Source: an uncultured Eggerthella sp. (GTDB taxonomy: Bacteria > Actinomycetota > Coriobacteriia > Coriobacteriales > Eggerthellaceae). From it: a stretch of 64,000 bases of DNA. Shown here piece by piece: positions 42,067 through 50,920 of this stretch. Within the stretch, counting starts at the first letter, position 1; every line of letters starts with the position of its first letter. The position numbers and the translations under genes were made by a program. A model generated the notes under the pieces. That model saw only the letters and a list, made by a program, of their open reading frames with translations, did not search any database and was not told where the DNA came from. Location of the stretch: positions 1-64,000 of the forward strand of contig CAUHNN010000011.1 of the NCBI GenBank assembly GCA_959607715.1, in the 5' to 3' direction.

Positions 42067-43599
42067 ATGACTCGCAAAATCGCAATTTTCGACACCACCT
42101 TGCGCGATGGTGAGCAGTCGCCGGGCGCTTCTATGAATTCCGAGGAGAAACTCGTTATCACGCGCCAGCTGCTACGCCTCAACGTCGATGTGATCGAAGC
42201 GGGTTTCCCTGTGTCCTCGCCGGGTGACTTCAAGTCCGTCCAGTCCATCGCCGCCGAGGTAGGGGACCGCGCCGTCGTCTGCGCGCTCACCCGCGCGGTC
42301 GAGAAGGACATCGATTCCGCCGCCCGCGCTCTGGCCGACTGCGCCCGTCCGCGCATCCATACCGGCATCGGCGTTTCCCACAGCCATATCTACGACAAGC
42401 TCCGCACCACGCCCGAGAAGATCCTCGAGCGCGCCGTCGCAGCCGTCAAGTACGCCAAGAAGTACGTTGAAGACGTCGAGTTCTACGCTGAGGACGCGGG
42501 TCGTTCCGACTACGAGTTCCTCGCCAAGGTCTGCCAGGCCGTCATCGAGGCCGGCGCCACGGTCGTCAACATCCCCGACACCACCGGCTACTCCTTGCCC
42601 GACGAGTTCGGCCGCCGCATCGCGTTCTTGCGCGAGAACGTCGACAACTTCGACAAGGCGACCTTCTCCGTCCACTGCCACAACGACCTCGGTATGGCCA
42701 CGGCCCTTTCGCTGGCCGGCGTGGCGAACGGCGCAACGCAGATCGAGTGCACCATCAACGGCCTCGGCGAGCGTGCCGGCAACACGGCAATGGAAGAAGT
42801 CGTCATGGCTATGAAGATGCACGGCGACGAGCTTGACGCCCACACCGACGTCAACACCCGCGAATTCGTCCGCGCATCTCGTCTCGTTTCCTCCATCACC
42901 GGTTTCGTCGTTCAGCCCAACAAGGCCATCGTCGGCGCGAACGCCTTCGCTCATTCCTCCGGTATTCACCAGGATGGCGTCATCAAGGCGCGCGACACCT
43001 ACGAGATCATCGACCCCACCGAGGTCGGTGCCGGCCAGAGCTCCATCGTTCTGTCTGCCCGTTCCGGTCGTGCGGCGCTTCGCCATCGTCTCGAGGCCCT
43101 CGGTTACCACATCGAAGGTCAGGCCTTCGAGGATCTGCACACCGCCTTCCTCGATTTGGCCGACAAGAAGAAGGAAGTCTACGACGAGGACCTCGAGTCC
43201 CTCGTGGGCGAGCATGATCGCAACCGCACCGCTCGCTACACGCTGAAGTCCGTCCAGATTTCCTGCGGCCAGCCCCTCATCCCGACGGCAACCGTCACCC
43301 TGTGCGACAAGGACGAGCACGAGTTCACCGCTTGCTCCACCGGCACCGGTCCGGTCGATGCCCTTTACAAGGCGGTCAACCAGATCGTCGACATCGACAA
43401 CGAGCTTTCCGAGTTCTCGGTTCAGAGCGTCACGCGCGGCATCGACGCGCTTGGCGAGGTCACGATTCGCGTGACGGCCGCCGATGGTCAGGTCTTCACC
43501 GGTCGCGGCGCCGACGGCGATATCATCGTCTCCTCCGCGAAGGCGTACCTCAACGCGCTCAACCGCCTCATCGCAAACAACGAGGAAAAGGCAAAGTAA
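42067..43599 (+). CDS. leuA: 2-isopropylmalate synthase
   Basis: Condenses acetyl-CoA with 2-oxoisovalerate, the first committed step of leucine synthesis. The 510-residue protein starts KIAIFDTTLRDGEQSPGASM (metal/active-site block) and has VEFYAEDAGRSDYEFLAKVC, NIPDTTGYSLPDEFG, FSVHCHNDLGMATALSLAGV (His-x-His) and CTINGLGERAGNTAMEEVVM. A C-terminal regulatory LeuA dimerisation domain begins near residue 395. The length matches LeuA rather than the similar citramalate synthase. The ATG at 42067 follows GAAAGGATTGCAGG. No leader peptide or T-box was recognised in the ~100 bases upstream. Confidence 0.93.
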   Translation: MTRKIAIFDTTLRDGEQSPGASMNSEEKLVITRQLLRLNVDVIEAGFPVSSPGDFKSVQSIAAEVGDRAVVCALTRAVEKDIDSAARALADCARPRIHTGIGVSHSHIYDKLRTTPEKILERAVAAVKYAKKYVEDVEFYAEDAGRSDYEFLAKVCQAVIEAGATVVNIPDTTGYSLPDEFGRRIAFLRENVDNFDKATFSVHCHNDLGMATALSLAGVANGATQIECTINGLGERAGNTAMEEVVMAMKMHGDELDAHTDVNTREFVRASRLVSSITGFVVQPNKAIVGANAFAHSSGIHQDGVIKARDTYEIIDPTEVGAGQSSIVLSARSGRAALRHRLEALGYHIEGQAFEDLHTAFLDLADKKKEVYDEDLESLVGEHDRNRTARYTLKSVQISCGQPLIPTATVTLCDKDEHEFTACSTGTGPVDALYKAVNQIVDIDNELSEFSVQSVTRGIDALGEVTIRVTAADGQVFTGRGADGDIIVSSAKAYLNALNRLIANNEEKAK

Positions 43600-43602
43600 A
43601 GC

Positions 43603-44625
43603 GTGTACTGCCTCGATTGCGGAACAAAGATCGAAGACGGCAAGCCGCGGTGTCCCCACTGCGGCTTGCCCGTTGCTGAAATGAAGCAGCGCCTGGCTGA
43701 AGCCGAGGAGAAGATCGCCTATACCGATGCGGTTTCCCCCACGGTTACCGGCAAACTGCCTTTGGTCAAAGACCGCACGTACGTCGATGGTCAGGGCAAC
43801 CCCCTCGACCCGTCCGACGAGGTCGACGTCGAGCGCTTCCGTCCCCACAAGGATGACCTGACGGCCATCCCGTCCATTGGGGACTCCGATCCATTCGTCA
43901 CCATGCCGATGCAGCGCATCGTCTCGGACTCGGGCGAAGTCGTCGCCGACGTCGACCATAACGCCAAAACGTATCGCCAGGATCCCCCTAAGAAGCCGTT
44001 TCCCTGGAAGCCGATCATCGCCGTGTGCTTTGCGGCCGTTATCGTCGCTATCGGCGTTTTCAAAGGACCCGAGCTGTGGGCGCTGCTTCCCTTCGATGAT
44101 ATGATCGCCGAAGACGAGCAGCGCGCCCAGGCCGAGCAGCAGATCGATGAGCAGCGCGCCGCTGAAGCGAATGCTGAGCAGATCGATGATTTCTCTACCG
44201 AGCTGAAGCAGGCGTATAAGGGTCTTGCTTCGTCGCGCACCGAGGTCGACGGGGCGGTGGAGGATCTCGAGGGTTACTTCCTCGTGGTCAACCGCGATAC
44301 GCGCCAAGGACATGCCGATGACTGCAAAGCCCTGATCGACGACCTTACGGCTGAGCGTGCGGACTTGGTCGACCTGGCGAAGGGCGAGGCCGTGTCCGCC
44401 GACGCCGAGCTTCAGGGCAAGTGGAAGAAGGTCGATGCGCTCTACGGCTACCTCCTCGATCGTCTTGACGTCATATCCCAGTGCTGGGAAAAGAGCCTGT
44501 CCTACGACGACCCGCGCGACCACTCTTCGGAGATCCTTTCGCCGCTTAAGGACGATCTGGAGCAGGGCACGTCCGTTTCCGAGGCGAAATTCGATGCTGC
44601 TTACCCTAAAGCCGACCCTTCGTAA
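43603..44625 (+). CDS. Zinc-ribbon membrane protein, function unknown
   Basis: This 340-residue protein has an N-terminal zinc ribbon (MYCLDCGTKIEDGKPRCPHC, two CxxC pairs, residues 3-20) and an acidic, likely disordered region. One transmembrane segment follows at about 128-150 (PWKPIIAVCFAAVIVAIGVF). The remainder is mostly charged helix (about 155-340), rich in Ala, Glu and Asp, with coiled-coil-like spacing. Zinc ribbon plus transmembrane plus helical-tail proteins are common in Actinomycetota and Firmicutes but uncharacterised. It starts with GTG at 43603, four bases after the leuA stop, so it is probably in the leuA transcript without functional relation. Confidence 0.65.
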   Translation: MYCLDCGTKIEDGKPRCPHCGLPVAEMKQRLAEAEEKIAYTDAVSPTVTGKLPLVKDRTYVDGQGNPLDPSDEVDVERFRPHKDDLTAIPSIGDSDPFVTMPMQRIVSDSGEVVADVDHNAKTYRQDPPKKPFPWKPIIAVCFAAVIVAIGVFKGPELWALLPFDDMIAEDEQRAQAEQQIDEQRAAEANAEQIDDFSTELKQAYKGLASSRTEVDGAVEDLEGYFLVVNRDTRQGHADDCKALIDDLTAERADLVDLAKGEAVSADAELQGKWKKVDALYGYLLDRLDVISQCWEKSLSYDDPRDHSSEILSPLKDDLEQGTSVSEAKFDAAYPKADPS

Positions 44626-44800
44626 GGGCGGTATCCGAGGATTATGCTTGACAGGGTAGGGAAACAGTGATTAGGTCTAGCTTTACACGCATCGATGTGG
44701 TATAAGAAATAATGCGTGTGCAAACATGATACTTTCGATGTTCAAGGAAGTGGGCTTTTGTCCGCTTCTTTTGTTTCTACGGGGAATGAAGGAGGGAAAG

Positions 44801-45271
44801 ATGCTTAACGCGAAAGAGCGCAAGCTGTTCGATGCGCTCGAGCCTCACGCCAAGGCTCATGACATGGAGATCGTCACCATCGAGGTCGTCGGCTCCCGCA
44901 AGGCTCCCACCATTCGCGTCTACCTCGACTGCGAAGGCGGCATCGGCTTCGATGAGCTGTCGTCTGCGCAGGAATGGGTGAACGAGGTGATGGACGAGCT
45001 CGATCCGTTCCCGGGCGCCTACACGCTCGAGGTTTCTTCGCCCGGTATCGACCGGCCCCTTCGGACGCTCGAGCACTTTTCCCGCTTCGCCGGGGAAAAG
45101 GCTCAGCTCACCCTCACGCAACCTCATCAAGGACGCGCGAAATGGACGGGAAAGCTCGAAGGCGTCAAGGACGCTGACGTGCTGCTCCTCGTCGATGGCA
45201 TCGTCGAGGAGATTCCTTACGACTCCATCAAGAAAGCGCATGTAATCGGCACTATTGACTTCAGCGGGTAG
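44801..45271 (+). CDS. rimP: Ribosome maturation factor RimP
   Basis: Helps 30S assembly. The 156-residue protein has DMEIVTIEVVGSRKAPTIRV, CEGGIGFDELSSAQEWVNEV and YTLEVSSPGIDRPLRTLEHF (the RimP signature S-P-G-I-x-R-P-L) and ends with DSIKKAHVIGTIDF. I chose ATG 44801 because GAAGGAGGG lies just upstream and the family fold begins there; the 25 preceding open codons are hydrophobic and unrelated. It is first in the rimP-nusA-ylxR-infB-rbfA-nrnA-truB-ribF series, all on the same strand with short or no gaps. A possible promoter region lies at about 44640-44720 but no boxes are convincing. Confidence 0.93.
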   Translation: MLNAKERKLFDALEPHAKAHDMEIVTIEVVGSRKAPTIRVYLDCEGGIGFDELSSAQEWVNEVMDELDPFPGAYTLEVSSPGIDRPLRTLEHFSRFAGEKAQLTLTQPHQGRAKWTGKLEGVKDADVLLLVDGIVEEIPYDSIKKAHVIGTIDFSG

Positions 45272-45286
45272 GAAGGACGTTATTCA

Positions 45287-46504
45287 ATGGCAACCTCAGA
45301 ACTGATCGAGGCACTACAGGCCTTGGCCCACGAGCGCAAGATCGACGAGTTCTACCTGATCGAACGACTCGAGGCTTCCTTGGCCAAGAGCTATCAGCAT
45401 ATTCTCGACCTTGAGTACGACGCGCGCGTCATCATCGATCGCAATACCGGTCGCATCTACGTCTACGAGCTCATCCCCGTAGGCGAGCCCGACGAGGAAA
45501 CGGGCGAGTACACCGAGTTCGAGGAGCGCGACGTCACGCCGTCTGACGTGAGCCGCATCGCCGCCCTCAACGCGAAGAACGTCATCGGCTCTATCGTCCG
45601 CGATGCTGGTCGTCAGTCCATCTACGAAGAGTTCTCCAGCCGCGTCGGCGATCTGGTGACGGGCACCGTCCTTCAGGTCACGCCCGACTTCACCATCATT
45701 AAGATCCGCGATGGCGTCGAGGCTGAGCTTCCCCATTACGATCAGCGTCGTTACCCCGGCGAGCCCAACGAGCGTCCCCGCAACGAGCATTATCGTCACA
45801 ACCAGCGCCTGAAGACCCTCATTGTCGACGTGCGCGACCCCAGCTCCGATGCTCCTCGCGGCCGCAACGAGCATCAGCGCCCTTCGATCGTCGTTTCCCG
45901 CACCCATCCCGATCTGATCCGTCGCCTGTTCGAGATCGAGGTCCCCGAGATCTACGACGGCCTGGTCGAGATCAAGTCCATCGCCCGCGAGCCCGGTGAG
46001 CGTTCCAAGGTCGCCGTCGCTTCCCGCGAGCGCAACCTCGATCCGGTCGGCGCCTGCGTCGGCCCGAAGGGTTCTCGCGTCCGCATGGTCGTCGAGGGCC
46101 TGCGCAACGAGCGCGTCGACGTTATCCAGTGGGATGAGGATCCCGCGGCATACGTTTCCAACGCGCTTTCCCCGGCTCGCGTCACCCGCGTCGAGATCGA
46201 CGAGGAAAAGAACTACGCTACCGTGATCGTTCCCGACGATCAACTTTCCCTGGCTATCGGCAAGGAAGGCCAGAACGCGCGTCTTGCCGCTCGCCTCACC
46301 GGCTGGCACATCGACATCAAGTCCGCGTCGTTCGCCGTGGAATCCCCGATCCCCGAGCTGTCCCTCATCGAGGAAGAGCCCGAGGATAACGAAGACGGCC
46401 TGTGCGCCTACGTCGCCGAAGACGGAATCGCATGCCGCAACCATGCTCGCCCGGGTTATCGCTACTGCGGTATCCACGCCGATCTTGAAGAGGATGGGGA
46501 ATAA
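45287..46504 (+). CDS. nusA: Transcription factor NusA with a C-terminal Cys/His tail
   Basis: Binds RNA polymerase and nascent RNA and modulates pausing and termination. The 405-residue protein has the N-terminal RNAP-binding domain (LIEALQALAHERKIDEFYLI), an S1 domain (GDLVTGTVLQVTPDFTIIKI) and two KH domains (DPVGACVGPKGSRVRMVVEG and LSLAIGKEGQNARLAARLTG). After KH2 an acidic linker leads to a terminal ~35-residue segment with Cys373, Cys383, Cys394 and His397 (GLCAYVAEDGIACRNH then YRYCGIHADLE). That is a plausible small zinc knuckle not found in standard NusA. It lies 15 bases after rimP. ylxR starts 7 bases after it. Confidence 0.95.
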   Translation: MATSELIEALQALAHERKIDEFYLIERLEASLAKSYQHILDLEYDARVIIDRNTGRIYVYELIPVGEPDEETGEYTEFEERDVTPSDVSRIAALNAKNVIGSIVRDAGRQSIYEEFSSRVGDLVTGTVLQVTPDFTIIKIRDGVEAELPHYDQRRYPGEPNERPRNEHYRHNQRLKTLIVDVRDPSSDAPRGRNEHQRPSIVVSRTHPDLIRRLFEIEVPEIYDGLVEIKSIAREPGERSKVAVASRERNLDPVGACVGPKGSRVRMVVEGLRNERVDVIQWDEDPAAYVSNALSPARVTRVEIDEEKNYATVIVPDDQLSLAIGKEGQNARLAARLTGWHIDIKSASFAVESPIPELSLIEEEPEDNEDGLCAYVAEDGIACRNHARPGYRYCGIHADLEEDGE

Positions 46505-46511
46505 GGGACTC

Positions 46512-46790
46512 ATGGCAGGCACGACGCGACAGAGGACGTGCATCGTTTGCAGGACGAGCGACGCGAAGAACGATCTTCTCCGCGTCGTCCGTACGCCTGA
46601 GGGCGCCGTCGAATTCGACGCGACCGGCCGCAAGAACGGCCGCGGCGCCTACGTGTGCAGCGTTGCATGCCTTGAGAAAGCTCTAGCGAGCAAGCGCCTT
46701 GACTCGGCGCTCAGAACTTCATTGACCGACTCAGACCGCGAGCGCATTGCATCTCAGCTTCGCAACGCCCTTGCGGACACCGCCGAATAG
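46512..46790 (+). CDS. YlxR-family RNA-binding protein
   Basis: This 92-residue basic protein, known from the nusA-ylxR-infB operon and bound to RNA in structures, carries TTRQRTCIVCRTSDAKNDLL, the family's C-x-x-C...K/R signature, then FDATGRKNGRGAYVCSVACL. Its cellular role is still unclear (a nucleoid or RNase P regulator in some Gram-positives). The start is ATG 46512; an in-frame ATG six codons upstream overlaps the nusA end. infB begins 13 bases after it. Confidence 0.88.
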   Translation: MAGTTRQRTCIVCRTSDAKNDLLRVVRTPEGAVEFDATGRKNGRGAYVCSVACLEKALASKRLDSALRTSLTDSDRERIASQLRNALADTAE

Positions 46791-46803
46791 ACGAGGAGAC
46801 TAT

Positions 46804-49539
46804 ATGCCTGGCATGCGAGTACATGAATTGGCTAAAGAATTCGATATGACGAGCAAGGAGTTGCTTGATCGCCTTGCGGAGATGAAGATCCCCGCCAAGA
46901 GCCACGCAAGCATCCTGCAGCAGGCCCATGTGGACCAGGTCCGCAACAACCTTGAGCCTGAAATCAAGGAGCGCGCCGGCAAGCTCGAAGACGAAGAGGC
47001 GAAGAAGCTCGCCGAGGAAAAGGCCCGCGAGGCACAGCGCAAGGCCGAAGAGGAGAAGGCCCGCCGCGAGGCAGTCGAGAAGGAACGCGAAGCGCGTGAA
47101 GCTGAGCGCGCGCGCCGCGAGGCCAAGGCTGCCGAGAAGGCCGAGGAAAAGCCCGAGAAGCGCAAGATCTCCTCTTCTCCGTTCGAGAGCCTCGCATCCC
47201 AGATCGAGCGCGAGCGCGAGCGCGTCGCCCGCGAGGCCGCTGAGGCCCGCGAGCGCCAGATCGCTGCTGCCCGCGCCGCTGAGGTAGCCAAGAAGCAGGC
47301 CGTCGAGGAGGCCCTTCACAACCGCAACCGCAAGTCTTCGTCCAAGCCCGCTCCCGCGCGCAAGGCCCCCAAGGCCGCGCCGAAGCCCAAGAGCGACTTC
47401 TCCTCGTTGCTCGACCAGATCAACAACGAGCGCGAACGCCTTTCGCATCAGAAGGCGGAGGCCGCCCATAAGCAGCAGGCCAACAACGCAAACAACGCCA
47501 ACAGGGGCGCCAAGGGCAAGAAGAAGCAGCGCAAGGGCTTCGAGCCTTCCGTTCCCGAGCTCGAAAACGCACTCCAGTCCCAGGGCGAGGATCGCTATGC
47601 CCAGATGGCCGTCCAGGCCGAGAAGCTTCAGCGCGACAAGGTTCTCGCCGAGGCTCGCGCCGCGGTCGAGGCCGCTACCCACGATGGCCAGGGACGTCGT
47701 AAGAAGCGCAAGGAAAAGCGCGAGGCCCAGGCTCGCGAACGTGCCGAGATGGAGGCTTTGGAAAAGGGCCTCGATCCTTCGCTGGTCCTCGACGAATCCG
47801 TCGTCGAGATCCCGCAGGGTTCCACCGTCGCCCAGTTCGCCGAGCTCGTCGACGTTTCGCCCAACGAAGTCATCAAGCGCCTCTTCATGCTCGGTCAGGT
47901 CCTCACGCTCACCCAGACGATGAGCGATGAGCTTATCGAGCTCATCGCCGACGACCTCAACCGCAAGGTTCGCGTTGTGTCGCCGGAAGAGGAATTCGCC
48001 GTCGTCTACCACGATTCCGAAGACGACCTGAAGCCGCGTCCTCCCGTGGTCACCGTCATGGGCCACGTCGACCACGGCAAGACCTCGTTGCTTGACGCCA
48101 TCCGTCAGACCGGCGTCGCTGCAAGCGAAGCGGGCGGCATCACCCAGCACATCGGTGCATCGGTCGCCAACATCAACGGTCGCCAGATCACCTTCATCGA
48201 CACGCCCGGCCATGAGGCGTTCACGGCCATGCGCGCCCGCGGTGCCCAGGTCACCGACGTCATCGTGCTCGTCGTCGCGGCTGACGACGGCGTCATGCCG
48301 CAGACCATCGAGGCTATCAACCACGCCAAGGCGGCAAACGTCCCGATCGTCGTCGCCGTCAACAAGATCGATAAGCCCGGAGCGACGCCCGACCGCGTTC
48401 GCCAGGAGCTGACCGAGCACGGCATCATCCCCGAGGAGTGGGGCGGTCAGAACATGTTCGTCGACGTTTCGGCGAAGAAGCGCCTCCATATCGACGACCT
48501 GCTCGAGACCATCCTCCTTCAGGCCGACGTCCTCGAGCTGAAGGCGAACCCCGATGCCCTCGCGTCCGGCTTCGTCATCGAGGCGAACCTCGACAAGGGT
48601 CGCGGTCCGGTTGCCACCATCCTGGTCAATCGCGGTACGCTCCATCAGGGCGACGTCGTCGTCGCAGGCACGTCCTACGGCAAGGTTCGCGCGCTTATCA
48701 GCCCGCGCGGTGCCCATGTCGACGAGGCGCGTCCTGCCGATCCCGTCGAGATCCTCGGCTTGAACGCCGTCCCGAGCGCCGGCGACGAATTCCGCGTGTT
48801 CGAAGACGAGCGCGACGCCCGTCGTCTGGCCGAGGAGCGTTCGCTGCGCGAGCGCCTGGCCAAGCAGGAGAATCGTTCCCACATGAACCTCGACGACCTG
48901 TTCTCCCGCATCGAAGAAGGTCAGACCACCGATCTCAACCTCGTCGTCAAGGCCGACGTCGGCGGCTCGATCGAGGCTCTGCGCGATGCCTTCTCAAAGA
49001 TGGACCAGTCCGAGGTCAAGATCAACATCATCCACTCCGCCGTCGGCGGCATCACCGAAACCGACGTTACGCTGGCTGCGGCTTCCGACGCCATCATCAT
49101 CGGCTTCAACGTCCGCCCGACCGGCAAGACCCGCGAAGTCGCCGAGCGCGAGAAGGTCGACATCAGGCTCTACCGCGTCATCTATCAGGCGATCGAGGAC
49201 ATCAACGCCGCACGCGTCGGCCTCCTGTCTCCCGATATCGTCGAGAAGGATACCGGTATCGCCGAAGTCCGCGACACCTTCAAGGTGCCCAAGGCCGGCA
49301 CGATCGCCGGTTGCTACATCACCGAAGGCGAGATCTCCCGTGATGACCAGGTTCGCATCGTCCGCGACGGCACGGTCATCTTCGAGAGCACGATCAGCAG
49401 CCTTCGTCGCTTCAAGGACGACGTCAAGACCGTCAAGAGCGGTTACGAATGCGGTATCGGCATCGATGGCTACCAGGACATCAAGGTCGGCGACACCATC
49501 GAAGGCTTCCGCACCGTCGAAGTCGAAAGGACCGAGTAA
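46804..49539 (+). CDS. infB: Translation initiation factor IF-2
   Basis: A GTPase placing initiator tRNA on the 30S subunit. The 911-residue protein has an IF2_N module (RVHELAKEFDMTSKELLDRL) at the start. A ~300-residue basic/acidic low-complexity region rich in Glu, Lys, Arg and Ala follows (about 60-320). The G domain starts near residue 415 with VVTVMGHVDHGKTSLLDAIR, DTPGHEAFTAMRARGAQVTD and VAVNKIDKPGATPDRV, followed by the C-terminal domains ending GYQDIKVGDTIEGFRTVEVE. The ATG at 46804 has GAGGAG 6 bases upstream; the upstream open codons continue ylxR out of frame. It is central to the ribosome operon. Confidence 0.97.
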   Translation: MPGMRVHELAKEFDMTSKELLDRLAEMKIPAKSHASILQQAHVDQVRNNLEPEIKERAGKLEDEEAKKLAEEKAREAQRKAEEEKARREAVEKEREAREAERARREAKAAEKAEEKPEKRKISSSPFESLASQIERERERVAREAAEARERQIAAARAAEVAKKQAVEEALHNRNRKSSSKPAPARKAPKAAPKPKSDFSSLLDQINNERERLSHQKAEAAHKQQANNANNANRGAKGKKKQRKGFEPSVPELENALQSQGEDRYAQMAVQAEKLQRDKVLAEARAAVEAATHDGQGRRKKRKEKREAQARERAEMEALEKGLDPSLVLDESVVEIPQGSTVAQFAELVDVSPNEVIKRLFMLGQVLTLTQTMSDELIELIADDLNRKVRVVSPEEEFAVVYHDSEDDLKPRPPVVTVMGHVDHGKTSLLDAIRQTGVAASEAGGITQHIGASVANINGRQITFIDTPGHEAFTAMRARGAQVTDVIVLVVAADDGVMPQTIEAINHAKAANVPIVVAVNKIDKPGATPDRVRQELTEHGIIPEEWGGQNMFVDVSAKKRLHIDDLLETILLQADVLELKANPDALASGFVIEANLDKGRGPVATILVNRGTLHQGDVVVAGTSYGKVRALISPRGAHVDEARPADPVEILGLNAVPSAGDEFRVFEDERDARRLAEERSLRERLAKQENRSHMNLDDLFSRIEEGQTTDLNLVVKADVGGSIEALRDAFSKMDQSEVKINIIHSAVGGITETDVTLAAASDAIIIGFNVRPTGKTREVAEREKVDIRLYRVIYQAIEDINAARVGLLSPDIVEKDTGIAEVRDTFKVPKAGTIAGCYITEGEISRDDQVRIVRDGTVIFESTISSLRRFKDDVKTVKSGYECGIGIDGYQDIKVGDTIEGFRTVEVERTE

Positions 49540-49541
49540 CG

Positions 49542-49910
49542 ATGAAGCAGGGTTCTTCCAGCCGCAAAGTGAACGAGCAGTGCAGGGAGGTCATCGCGAG
49601 CATCCTCTTGTTCGAGATGACCGACCCTCGCCTCGATATGGTCACCATCACCTCGTGCGAGGTCAGCTTCGATCGCAGCGTGGCGAACGTCTACTACACC
49701 ACCGAGCCGTCGCGCTACGTGGAAACCGCCGAAGCGTTCCAGTCCGCAGCAGGGCGCATCCGCTCCCTCATGGCGAAGAAGCTCTCGTGGCGCGTTGCCC
49801 CGGAGCTGCGCTTCATGCTCGATCCGAGCGTTGACGAGGCGGAGCGCATCGCATCCGCCCTCGCCCGCGACGCAGCCCGCAACGCCGATTCAGCCTCAAA
49901 AGGGGAATAA
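49542..49910 (+). CDS. rbfA: Ribosome-binding factor A
   Basis: A KH-fold protein needed for 16S rRNA 5' processing. The 122-residue protein has RKVNEQCREVIASILLFEMT, DPRLDMVTITSCEVSFDRSV and ANVYYTTEPS, then AELRFMLDPSVDEAERIA-like blocks (here PELRFMLDPSVDEAERIASA), the usual RbfA pattern. The start ATG at 49542 lies 2 bases after infB, and the stop is 2 bases before nrnA, so translation is coupled. Confidence 0.93.
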   Translation: MKQGSSSRKVNEQCREVIASILLFEMTDPRLDMVTITSCEVSFDRSVANVYYTTEPSRYVETAEAFQSAAGRIRSLMAKKLSWRVAPELRFMLDPSVDEAERIASALARDAARNADSASKGE

Positions 49911-49912
49911 GG

Positions 49913-50920
49913 GTGCCTACTCCTCAAACGAATAGCACGCTGTCCGAAATCGCCGAGCTCATCATGACGCTCGACGATTTCGTGATATGCGGTCATGTCA
50001 ATCCAGACGGGGATTGCCTCGGTTCGCAGCTCGCCTTCTACCATGCCCTGCGAAAGCTCGGCAAGCGCGTCACGTGCGTGCTCGCCAAGCCCGATCCCAT
50101 CGACGTCAACCTGCGTTTCCTTCCCGGGATCGAAAGCATGGTTCCCGCCGCGGAATTCACCGGTCGCGTGGGCTGCTTCCTTTCCGTGGATGTCCCCACG
50201 GTCGAGCGCATGGAAACGGCCGGTGCGCTGCATGACGCGGCGGACGTGCGCATCGCGCTCGACCATCACGCATCCGACAAGGCGCTCGCCGAATACGCCT
50301 ACGTCGATCCCGACAGCCCTTCGGCGAGCATGATCGCGTGGGACGTCGTGGCCCTCCTCGACGCCGTCACGCCCGAAAGCGCGCTGTGCGCCATGACGGG
50401 GCTTTTCACCGACACGGGTCGCTTCGCCTATCAGAACACGACCACGGCAGCTTTCCTCGCCGCGGCAGCGATGATGGAAGCCGGCGCCGATCCCGCGCTG
50501 ATCTGCCGTGAGGTGTTCCAGAACCGCACGCGTGCCTCCCTCGAACTCGAGCGCATCGTTCTCGAGCGTATGCAGGTTGTCCACGATGGCGAGTTCTCGT
50601 TCTCGTACCTCAGCCAGGCCGATTTCGACGAGGTCGGTGCCATCAAGGCCGATACGGAGCCGCTGGTGAATCTGCTTCGCTCGGTAAGCGGCGTGCGCGT
50701 CGCCCTGATCCTGCGCGAAGTGAACGAAAGCGAGGTCCGCGGAAGCCTTCGCGCGAAGGACGACACCGACGTATCCGTGGTGGCGCGTTCCTACGGCGGC
50801 GGCGGACATCGCGCCGCAGCGGGCTTCACGTTCAAGGGGAGCCTTGAGGCGGCACGCATCCAGGTTCCCGCTGCCGTCGAAGCGATGTGCCTTGCGGGCG
50901 AAGGGGGACAGATTGGCTAA
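49913..50920 (+). CDS. nrnA: DHH-family oligoribonuclease / pAp phosphatase NrnA
   Basis: Degrades short RNA oligonucleotides and 3'-phosphoadenosine-5'-phosphate. The 335-residue protein has the DHH domain motifs: DFVICGHVNPDGDCLGSQLA (Asp metal ligands), SVDVPTVERME, VRIALDHHASDKALAEYAYV (D-H-H) and MTGLFTDTGRFAYQNTT. The C-terminal DHHA1 domain has ARSYGGGGHRAAAGFTFKGS (GGGH; read as VVARSYGGGGHRAAAGFTF). It starts with GTG at 49913 and overlaps truB by 8 bases. This position between rbfA and truB is common in Gram-positives. Confidence 0.92.
   Translation: MPTPQTNSTLSEIAELIMTLDDFVICGHVNPDGDCLGSQLAFYHALRKLGKRVTCVLAKPDPIDVNLRFLPGIESMVPAAEFTGRVGCFLSVDVPTVERMETAGALHDAADVRIALDHHASDKALAEYAYVDPDSPSASMIAWDVVALLDAVTPESALCAMTGLFTDTGRFAYQNTTTAAFLAAAAMMEAGADPALICREVFQNRTRASLELERIVLERMQVVHDGEFSFSYLSQADFDEVGAIKADTEPLVNLLRSVSGVRVALILREVNESEVRGSLRAKDDTDVSVVARSYGGGGHRAAAGFTFKGSLEAARIQVPAAVEAMCLAGEGGQIG

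Noticed and set aside
44640..44720. TTGACA and TATAAG boxes upstream of rimP as a promoter
   Set aside because: The boxes that look best are not at 16-18 base spacing with each other; neither pair is convincing.
46711..48882. Long minus-strand open frame opposite infB
   Set aside because: It is a shadow of the Glu/Lys/Arg-rich IF-2 coding sequence, and the Leu/Gly-rich translation is typical of antisense artefacts.
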